Origin: Lysobacterales bacterium
GTDB taxonomy: Bacteria > Pseudomonadota > Gammaproteobacteria > Xanthomonadales > Ahniellaceae
Reading direction: 5' to 3'
Length of the DNA stretch: 40,933 nt
Assembly (NCBI GenBank): GCA_016182785.1
Contig: JACPFU010000037.1
Location: 1-40,933 of the forward strand
In this document: positions 34,867 to 40,933 of the stretch, piece by piece
Layout of the letters: every line of letters begins with the position of its first letter
Position numbering within the stretch: position 1 is the stretch's first letter
The notes under the pieces: model-generated
What the model saw: the letters and a program-made list of their open reading frames with translations, nothing else
Databases searched by the model: none
Told to the model about the DNA's origin: nothing
Made by a program: the position numbers and the translations under genes

Positions 34867-35439
34867 ATGGGTCTTTCCATCAACATTGAGCTGTCCGATA
34901 GCGACCTGGACCACTTTCAGGAGGTGCTGCGGCGCGCCCACCAGACCGCCGGCAGCAAGTCGTCGCGCGAGATCACCGATGCCGCCGCGGCGCTGCTCAA
35001 GGACGCGCACTCGAGCCACGCACCCGAGTTCATCACCGAGCGTCTTGGCAAGCTCGATGCGCTGATCGGCATGGTCCACGACGAGGGTTGGGGTCTGCCG
35101 GACGAGGACAAGGCGCGCGTGCTGACCGCGCTGACCTACTTCGCCGACCCCAAGGACGTGATCCCGGACAATGTGCCGGTGGTCGGCTACCTCGACGACG
35201 CGATCATGATCGAGCTGTGCGTGCGCGAGCTGAAGCACGAGGTCGAGGCCTACGAGGACTTCTGCTCGTTCCGCAAGCACGAGGCCGAGGAGCGCGGTCT
35301 CGACGCCGCGACCATGGTGCGCGCCGACTGGATGGAAGAACGGCGCAGCGAGCTGCAGGACCGCATGCGTCGCCGCCGCGATCGCGACAGCTACAACCAC
35401 GGCGGCAGCGCCGGCGGCAGTCTGTTCCGCTTCCGCTGA
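34867..35439 (+). CDS. YkvA-like (DUF1232) protein
   Basis: A 190-residue protein. The core at about 82-118, LTALTYFADPKDVIPDNVPV followed by VGYLDDAIMIELCVRELK, is the DUF1232 signature (Y-x-x-DPxDxIPD-x-xPxxGYLDD). The N-terminal 70 residues form an extra helical domain, and the C terminus is Arg/Gly-rich. In most members the core is a short helical hairpin; function is unknown. A strong terminator follows at 35460-35487. Confidence 0.8.
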   Translation: MGLSINIELSDSDLDHFQEVLRRAHQTAGSKSSREITDAAAALLKDAHSSHAPEFITERLGKLDALIGMVHDEGWGLPDEDKARVLTALTYFADPKDVIPDNVPVVGYLDDAIMIELCVRELKHEVEAYEDFCSFRKHEAEERGLDAATMVRADWMEERRSELQDRMRRRRDRDSYNHGGSAGGSLFRFR

Positions 35440-35459
35440 GCGGCTTCGTCGTGCAGTGA

Positions 35460-35487
35460 AAAAAAGGCAGCTGCGGCTGCCTTTTTT
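35460..35487. terminator. bidirectional rho-independent terminator
   Basis: Stem AAAAAAGGCAGC (35460-35471), loop TGCG, stem GCTGCCTTTTTT (35476-35487). A-run before and T-run after the GC stem make it active in both directions. It lies between the YkvA-like gene (+) and the convergent ankyrin gene (-). Confidence 0.95.
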
Positions 35488-35496
35488 CTTGGCGGA

Positions 35497-38400
35497 TCAG
35501 TCGCGCTTCAACACCGCGGCGAGGTCGACGTAGCCGAGCAGGACCGCGACTTCGTGGGCGCTGCGTGCGAGTGCGTCGCGCCGGCGCGGGTCGGCGCCGG
35601 CTTGCAGCAGGCGCTCGGCGATGTCGCGCATGCCGTGCATCGCCGCGGCGTGCAGCACCGAGATGCCGCGGCGGTCCTGGGCGTCGAGGTCGGCGCCACG
35701 GTGCAACAGGCGCGAGATGAGCTCGGCCAGCTCGCGGTTCGGCGAGCGCGTGCCGGCTTCGGCGTGCGCCCCGAGCAGCAGCAGCAGCGGCGTCTGGCCT
35801 TCGCGGTTGCCGGCGTCGATCGGCGCACCGGCGTCGAGCAGGCGCTCGATCACGCGCGCCGCCGGCTGCGCCGCCTCGGCCGCATAGGCGTACTGCGCCG
35901 CCGCGTGCAGCGCGGTGTTGCCGATCTGGTCCTGCGCCAGTGCCGATGCGCCACGCACCAGCAGCGCCTGCACCAGCTGGTCGTTGCCGAGTGCAGCCGC
36001 GACCATCAATGCGGTGACGCCGCCCGGCAGCGGCTGGTCGAGGTCGATGCCGGCAGCGGCGAGCCGCGCGATGATGCGATCGTGGCCCATGCTGACCGCG
36101 GCGCTGAGCGGGGTGGCGCCGGTGCGCGCGGCCAGGCTGGCGTCGGCACCGGCGGCGAGCAGGTCTTCGACGATGCCTTCCTGTCCGCCACCGGCCGCAC
36201 GCAGCAGCGCGCTGCAACCCTGTGCATCACGCGCGTCGACCGCAAGGCCGAGTGCGAGCAGGCGCGTCACCGCGTCGCGGTCGCCGGATTGGGCCGCGGC
36301 CGGAAGGTCGGCATCGAGCAGCGCGCGTCGCGGCAGCCGCCACGGGCCCCAGCGCAGCAGGCGCAGCGAATCCGCCTGGCGCAGCAAGGTGGCGCGGCCG
36401 AGCGGGGTTTCGCCATCGGCGGCGGCGCGTTCCGGGTCGGCACCGGCACGCAGCAGCGGCGGCAGCAGCGTGGCGCGCGTTTGCGGCTCCAGGCGCAGCG
36501 CCAGATGCAGCGGCATCAGCCCGGCGCGGTCGCGCGCGTTCGGGTCGAAGCCGCGCGCCAGCAGCAGGCGCGCGCAGCCGTCGAGACCGGCACGCAGCGC
36601 GAGGTGCAGTGCGCTCTCGCCGCTGCTGATGCGCGCGAAGCAGTCGGCGCCGCGATCGACCAGCGCCTGCGCGAAGCGATCGACCGCGGGCCGTGCCGCA
36701 GGCTCGGCCTCGACCGCGTTGGCCAGCAACGGCAGCAGCACGCCGGCACCGGAGGCGCTGGCGCCGCCATCGAGCAGCCGCTGCAGGCACCGCAGCGGCG
36801 GCGGCTGCATGCGCGCCGCGAGCTGCAGCGCCTCGTTGTCGTCGAGCGGCGCCGCGAGCGGGTCGAAGCCGTGGCGCAGCAGCGCGTCGAACGCATCCAG
36901 GTGGTCGCGCTCGAGCACGATGCGCAGCGCGCGCAGCAGGGTCTCGGTGGCGAGCGGAGGTTCGAGCGCGAGCAGTTCGTCGGCGACATGCACGTGCCCG
37001 GCGCGCAATGCGTCGAGCAGCAGCGGTTCGCGCGACGCGTGCGCCGGCACCGGTTCGGGTTCGGTCGCGTCGATCGAGGCCGGACGCTCGGCCGCGGGGT
37101 CGATCGCGGCGACCAGGTCCCAGCGCCCGGCGGCAGCGGCGATGTCGATCGCGCGGCGGCCGTCGCGCGCGGCGGCGTCGCGGTCGATCCCGGTCGCGAG
37201 CAGCGCCTTGACCGTGTCCAGGTTCGCCTGCTTCGAGGCGCAGGCCAGATGCAGCGCGGTGCGGCCGTGGGCGTCGGTCGCACACGGGTCGGGCTTGCGG
37301 AACAGCAGCCGCGCCAGCACGCGGTTGGCGCCGGCCCGTGCCGCTTCCATCAACGGCGTGACGCCGTGCGCATCGCGCGCGTTGACGTCGGCGCCGGCCG
37401 CGACCAGCGCGTCGACGCAGTCGCCATGGCCATGCAGCGCGGCCGCGTGCAGCGCGCTGCGGCCGAGCTTGTCGGTGGCCGCGGGGTCGGCCTTGGCCTT
37501 GAGCAGGCGCTTGAGGATCGCGGCGCGGTCCTCGTGGCCGCTGGCGGCGGCGATCAGCGCCGACAGTCCGCGTGCCGGCTCGGGCCGGGCGCCGCGTTCG
37601 AGCAGCAGCCGCAGCACCGCCTCGTTGCCGGCGCGCGCGCTGATCGCGAGCGCGCTCAGCCCTTCGCGGTTGACCTGGTCGGGCGGCGCGCCGGCATCGA
37701 GCAACATCGCGCTGATGGTCGGGTCCTCGCTCAGCGCGGCATGGTGCAGCGGGGTGTTGCCGTCGGGGTCGCAGCGGTCGGGGCGGGCACCGTTGGCGAT
37801 CAGCGTCATCACCGCGTCGGGGCGGCCGTGCAGCGAGTCGCGGGTCGCGGCGTGCAGCGCGCTGATGCCGCCCACCGCCAGGTTCGGGTCGGCGCCATGC
37901 GCGATCAGCGCGCGCAGCAGGCTCAGGTCGGACAGCGTCGCGGCGATGCACAGCGGGCTGCGCTGGTCGCGGTCGTTGGGACCGGGGGCGACGTTGGCGT
38001 CGGCACCGGCTTCGAGCAGCGCCAGTGCCTGCGCGGTCTGGCCGGCAGCGGCGGCGTTGAGCAGGGCCAGGCCGCGATCGGCCGGGTCGACCGCTGCCGG
38101 TGTGGCCGCGCCGGCGGGCTCGTCCCAGAGGTCGCGGGTGCCTTCGGGCACGCCGCCGTCGGCGACCACGGTGGCTTCGCTCGCAGGCGCTTCGTCGTCG
38201 GGGCCGAGCAGCAGTGCCGCGGTGCGCCACAGCAGCAACAGGTGCACCGCCGGCGCCAGCACGAAGGCGTAACCGACCCGCGCCGGTTGCTGCCAGCGCG
38301 GCGGCCACTCCGGCACGAATCCGGAGGCGAGCGCGGCGCCGAGCACGAGCAGCACCAGCAGCAGCGCGACCAGCACGCCGACGCCGAAGTGGCGGTCGCC

Positions 38401-38847
38401 CTGGCGCCCGGTGAGATGCAGCGCGAACGCCGCGCAGCGGTCGAAGGCTTGAGGTGCGCGCCCGGATACGTGCGCGTCGTCCCACAGCAGCGCCAGTCCG
38501 GGCGCCGGCCACAGCCGCAGCGCGGCGCCGATGCTGACCAGGAAACCGGCCGACAGCGCCAGCGCCAGCAGCGGCGTATGCGCGTGCAGCAGTTGTTGCA
38601 GCGGCCAGCCGATCAGCCCGAGCACGAGCGCCGCATACAGCAGCAACCAGCCGAGCTGCACCGGGCCGCGGCGCAGCACCAGGCCGGCGAAATCGTCGTC
38701 GAGCTCGTAGCCGAGCACGCGCGCCGCACCCGCCGCGAGCAGCGGCTGCGCCAGCACCAGCAGCAACAGCGCCGCCCACGGCGGCAACGCCAGGCCGCCG
38801 AGGATGAGCACGATTCCGGGAACGAGAAAGCGCAGATCGGCGATCAC
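35497..38847 (-). CDS. large membrane-anchored ankyrin-repeat protein
   Basis: A 1116-residue protein starting at GTG 38847. The N-terminal 230 residues carry about six hydrophobic segments (for example LRFLVPGIVLILGGLALPPW and VGVLVALLLVLLVLGAALAS). From about residue 255 to the C terminus lies a long array of ankyrin repeats, some 25 units of about 33 residues, with the usual G-x-TPLH-x-A-x-x-x-G-x-x-x-x-V core (for example DGNTPLHHAALSEDP, GRSALHAAALHGHGD). A spacer-like region of weaker repeats sits near 580-680. Such proteins are probably scaffolds; no enzymatic domain is visible. Monocistronic, convergent with the YkvA-like gene. Confidence 0.9.
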   Translation of the reverse strand: MIADLRFLVPGIVLILGGLALPPWAALLLLVLAQPLLAAGAARVLGYELDDDFAGLVLRRGPVQLGWLLLYAALVLGLIGWPLQQLLHAHTPLLALALSAGFLVSIGAALRLWPAPGLALLWDDAHVSGRAPQAFDRCAAFALHLTGRQGDRHFGVGVLVALLLVLLVLGAALASGFVPEWPPRWQQPARVGYAFVLAPAVHLLLLWRTAALLLGPDDEAPASEATVVADGGVPEGTRDLWDEPAGAATPAAVDPADRGLALLNAAAAGQTAQALALLEAGADANVAPGPNDRDQRSPLCIAATLSDLSLLRALIAHGADPNLAVGGISALHAATRDSLHGRPDAVMTLIANGARPDRCDPDGNTPLHHAALSEDPTISAMLLDAGAPPDQVNREGLSALAISARAGNEAVLRLLLERGARPEPARGLSALIAAASGHEDRAAILKRLLKAKADPAATDKLGRSALHAAALHGHGDCVDALVAAGADVNARDAHGVTPLMEAARAGANRVLARLLFRKPDPCATDAHGRTALHLACASKQANLDTVKALLATGIDRDAAARDGRRAIDIAAAAGRWDLVAAIDPAAERPASIDATEPEPVPAHASREPLLLDALRAGHVHVADELLALEPPLATETLLRALRIVLERDHLDAFDALLRHGFDPLAAPLDDNEALQLAARMQPPPLRCLQRLLDGGASASGAGVLLPLLANAVEAEPAARPAVDRFAQALVDRGADCFARISSGESALHLALRAGLDGCARLLLARGFDPNARDRAGLMPLHLALRLEPQTRATLLPPLLRAGADPERAAADGETPLGRATLLRQADSLRLLRWGPWRLPRRALLDADLPAAAQSGDRDAVTRLLALGLAVDARDAQGCSALLRAAGGGQEGIVEDLLAAGADASLAARTGATPLSAAVSMGHDRIIARLAAAGIDLDQPLPGGVTALMVAAALGNDQLVQALLVRGASALAQDQIGNTALHAAAQYAYAAEAAQPAARVIERLLDAGAPIDAGNREGQTPLLLLLGAHAEAGTRSPNRELAELISRLLHRGADLDAQDRRGISVLHAAAMHGMRDIAERLLQAGADPRRRDALARSAHEVAVLLGYVDLAAVLKRD

Positions 38848-39169
38848 CGGGGACTCACGCTCGGCAGCTGGGACCGCCGCAGTATAAGTGCCGCTTGCGC
38901 CATGGGCGGTGGTCAGACGCGAATGCCAGGCACCCGAGCCTCAACGACCCACCCCAACCAACGCCCCCGCGACTTCCGACGCAACGCGCCAACCGCTGAC
39001 CTGGTCAGTCAACAAGCCGAAATTGACCAGAGCTGCACGGCAAAGTCTGAGCAAGTCGGTCGAACGACAGATCTCGACCCAAGGCAGACACTCGGCTACT
39101 CCCACTGCGGAGCTTCGCCTCTCCTCGCAAGATCCCCGCGGAGGATTAGTTCCGCGGGGATCCTTTGCG
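38848..39169. other. 322-bp spacer between ankyrin gene and AIPR-like gene
   Basis: No coding trace is convincing. It contains a short inverted repeat (CTGGTCA at 39001-39007 and TGACCAG at 39024-39030) and the hairpin described at 39131-39162. Base composition changes here from GC-rich to a lower value, marking the left border of an accessory segment. Confidence 0.5.
39131..39162. terminator. strong GC hairpin downstream of AIPR-like gene
   Basis: GATCCCCGCGGA (39131-39142) and TCCGCGGGGATC (39151-39162) are perfect 12-bp arms around an 8-base loop. It lies 8 bp after the minus-strand gene's stop. On that strand only a short AT stretch follows, so termination is likely but not classical. 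Confidence 0.6.
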
Positions 39170-40534
39170 TTACGAGTTTTCGTACGCGTCCTTCATCAAC
39201 TGCGTCTCGAATGCATCGAGAACAAGATCGTAGGAGCCTTCGTTCTTGCCGATCTTCTGCGGGTCGAACTTGAAGGCATCTAGGACTACCCGGTACTTCT
39301 TAACAATCACGTGAAGGTACTCGTCCAGGAACTTAGCGGGATCTTGCGTCCAGCACAGCTCTCCACTTTCGTCCAGCGCCATCATTGCCTTTAGTCCGTA
39401 TACGAGAGGCATAATCAAACCGTCGGGATAGCTGTATTCAACAGGCTGCTGCGTGAAGTAAGTCTTTGGCTTAGACCGCATGTCTGCAGCCGGCTTCACC
39501 ACCGAAATATTGCCGAATTTCCCTCCCGCCTTGTTGTACGCATAAGGGAACGCGGTGTAGATGCGGTCGTAAAGCAGCGGTAGCTCCGCTGCGATCTTCA
39601 GGGCGCTGATGACAGCAGGGTTATTGACCTCGCGCGTGTATTCACCGTCTGTCGGCTGGGAAACGTCTTCACGGCTCATTAGCTCGTCGAAGAGCTTGGC
39701 GCACTCACCCTTGTTCCGATAAATATTCTGCGGCGGGATCGCAGGTAGATCTTTCAGCTCCAAGCAAGAAAGAGGAATCCATGACATGGCAACAAGGTCG
39801 CGTGCCTTGACCTCGCCGCCATCATTCGTTTTCCACTCAACCCGCTTCTCGATCTGAGGCGGTAGTGCTGCGCGTAGCACTTCGTAGAATCCCTTTTTTG
39901 CCGCCTTGGTCTCGAGAGTCAACTGAACATTGTTGTTTCGCGCTGAGCAGATTGACAGCAGGGAATGGTTGAATTCCTCAACCACCTTTTCGTCGTCTAG
40001 GTCGGAAGGGACCAAGATCTCGATGGGAACCAGAAAGTCGAGGGTAGTTTCGTCATAGCCGTCGTTTTCCGGCTTGATCTTGCGCAGCTCTTCTACCGCT
40101 TCCCGATTGGCTTCCCACGCGGCCTTGAAGTCGGGCCAGCGCTTAATCTTGCGTGCCACCTCTGAACCAACGGCGCGAGTCAGGATATGGATGCCGATCG
40201 CCAGTGAGTTATGGCCACCATCGAGAATGCCCTCGATCTTGGTGTTCTCGAACGAAAGGCTGTAGCGATTCCGCTGGAGTTTCTCGTAGTAGCTGGCGCC
40301 GACCAGAATGCCCTTGGTCTTAAACACAAAGATGTCCGGCGTATCGACGATGCTTTCGAGAATGTCTTGTGTGACGGGCCCCGTCTTCGCAGAACGGGGA
40401 TTCGCTTCCAAATCGGCAGAATCGAGCAGCTGGATTAGGTTACGTGCTTTCGCAAAGCCGACGATCCGCAGAACAGGGCCAGCCATCTGCTCGGCGACGG
40501 TGTCGAAGCGCACAATAAGAGTTTCGGGATTCAT
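39170..40534 (-). CDS. AIPR-like abortive-infection-type protein
   Basis: A 454-residue protein. Start at 40534 is preferred (MNPETLIVRF) with AGAGGAC upstream; the ORF extends to 40594. Blocks LLDSADLEANPRSAKTGPVT, DTPDIFVFKTKGILVGASYY and TKIEGILDGGHNSLAIGIHI follow the order seen in AIPR proteins (NxR segment, a 'NNGI'-like strand, then an I-x-x-G-x-x-DGGHNS turn that replaces the usual DGQQT). These motifs also occur in DGQHR/DndB-like proteins. AIPR members act in phage resistance, often near restriction systems. Lower GC and codon use unlike the ankyrin neighbour suggest horizontal origin. Assignment by motif order only. Confidence 0.5.
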   Translation of the reverse strand: MNPETLIVRFDTVAEQMAGPVLRIVGFAKARNLIQLLDSADLEANPRSAKTGPVTQDILESIVDTPDIFVFKTKGILVGASYYEKLQRNRYSLSFENTKIEGILDGGHNSLAIGIHILTRAVGSEVARKIKRWPDFKAAWEANREAVEELRKIKPENDGYDETTLDFLVPIEILVPSDLDDEKVVEEFNHSLLSICSARNNNVQLTLETKAAKKGFYEVLRAALPPQIEKRVEWKTNDGGEVKARDLVAMSWIPLSCLELKDLPAIPPQNIYRNKGECAKLFDELMSREDVSQPTDGEYTREVNNPAVISALKIAAELPLLYDRIYTAFPYAYNKAGGKFGNISVVKPAADMRSKPKTYFTQQPVEYSYPDGLIMPLVYGLKAMMALDESGELCWTQDPAKFLDEYLHVIVKKYRVVLDAFKFDPQKIGKNEGSYDLVLDAFETQLMKDAYENS

Positions 40535-40832
40535 GATTGCGGTCCTCTGAAGTTGATAGAGGATCCGGCGCTGGAAGACAGACTTCCTTTGCACTGCGGG
40601 TCTCGCAGTGTTGGGCCATCATCCGACGGCGTCGTTTTCCAGAACCTTCACCAGGTTCGTTTTCCGCCCACCATCCGATAGGCCATTTTAGTGGAGCACA
40701 CAGTCCAGCGTGTTGTCAATGTCTACGCGCTTCACGCTCGCTGCAGCTACAAAACTCAGCAATCACTGGATTTCCTCGAGTACTTGATCTCCCGAGTCTG
40801 TAATTCCAACTGTGTAACTGCCGTTTGTTGAG
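40535..40832. other. 298-bp spacer
   Basis: Upstream region of the AIPR-like gene, moderately AT-rich. Probably contains its promoter, but no clear -35/-10 pair, operator or RNA gene was recognised. Confidence 0.4.
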
Positions 40833-40933
40833 TCATCCGTTGACCGGCACGCGATCCTCGCCGAACAGTATCTGAAAGACCTGCAGCGCTGCTTTCCAGT
40901 GATGCACGCCGCGCCAGCGTTTGCTTGCCTCGC
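40833..40933 (-). CDS. 3' end of a truncated ORF, possibly a transposase
   Basis: Minus-strand frame open from the window edge to TGA at 40833-40835, encoding about 32 residues (EASKRWRGVHHWKAALQVFQ, then ILFGEDRVPVNG). The basic W-x-x-x-x-x-W-x-x-AL pattern with an FGEDRVP end resembles the C terminus of mutator-type (IS256-like) transposases. Codons are GC-rich and plausible. The family cannot be proved from this length. Confidence 0.4.
   Translation of the reverse strand, partial: EASKRWRGVHHWKAALQVFQILFGEDRVPVNG

Noticed and set aside
32686..35400. 904-residue minus-strand ORF over YceI, PLD and YkvA genes
   Set aside because: Antisense shadow; three + strand genes there have intact motifs.
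39001..39030. CTGGTCA inverted repeat as an operator
   Set aside because: Arms of seven bases with a 16-base spacer, not placed at an obvious promoter; likely chance.
35554..39273. 1239-residue + strand ORF antisense to the ankyrin gene
   Set aside because: Arg/Gln/Gly-rich composition with no domains; the opposite frame encodes clear ankyrin repeats. Shadow of high GC.

Overview
The window reads as chromosome from a high-GC gammaproteobacterium, most likely of the Xanthomonadales/Lysobacterales type. This is an inference from GC-rich third codon positions, interspersed REP-like palindromes, a YheS-type ABC-F protein, a TPR serine/threonine kinase and a secreted protein ending in a DGFE-type tail. 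No rRNA, tRNA or CRISPR array was recognised. The left half (about 1-16.7 kb) is accessory in character. The right half (about 16.7-38.9 kb) is compact and housekeeping-like. The last 2 kb (39-40.9 kb) become accessory again.

Left accessory region. It opens with 25-bp tandem repeats resembling an insertion-sequence end. A short + strand cluster follows: a small basic protein, a winged-helix-like protein, a small membrane protein and a papain-like (C1A) peptidase. Next come a MopE-like secreted metal-binding protein and a lipoprotein. From 5.2 to 7.5 kb lies a scrambled defence-related patch: a frameshifted DUF1016 (YhcG) nuclease, a scrap of a type I methyltransferase C terminus, and two 248-bp direct repeats derived from one small gene. 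A DMP19-family gene with a partner follows. Then comes an overlapping AAA ATPase/DUF4435 pair that resembles the PARIS anti-phage system (AriA/AriB). The most unusual locus is 11.8-16.6 kb: an 868-residue protein joining an N-acetylmuramidase, a papain-like peptidase and an alpha/beta-hydrolase-like domain, then a four-helix membrane protein and an overlapping secreted class 3 lipase. An orphan copy of the large protein's own C-terminal tail lies beyond the lipase.

Right half. A GIY-YIG protein is followed by a block of minus-strand genes: TPR kinase, trimethylamine-dehydrogenase-like flavoprotein with an altered substrate pocket and a 72-bp duplication at its start, an uncharacterised protein, and an AlkB-type alkane hydroxylase. 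After these come an ABC-F ATPase, a Ycf46-like AAA ATPase, and a secreted lysyl-endopeptidase-like protease that starts a tightly packed run with SixA phosphatase, a YceI protein and a phospholipase-D-family lipoprotein. A YkvA-like protein, a strong bidirectional terminator and a large membrane-anchored ankyrin-repeat protein close the block.

Right edge. A lower-GC gene resembling AIPR-type phage-resistance proteins precedes the 3' end of a truncated ORF, possibly a transposase. All functional statements are by eye from motifs; no database search was run.
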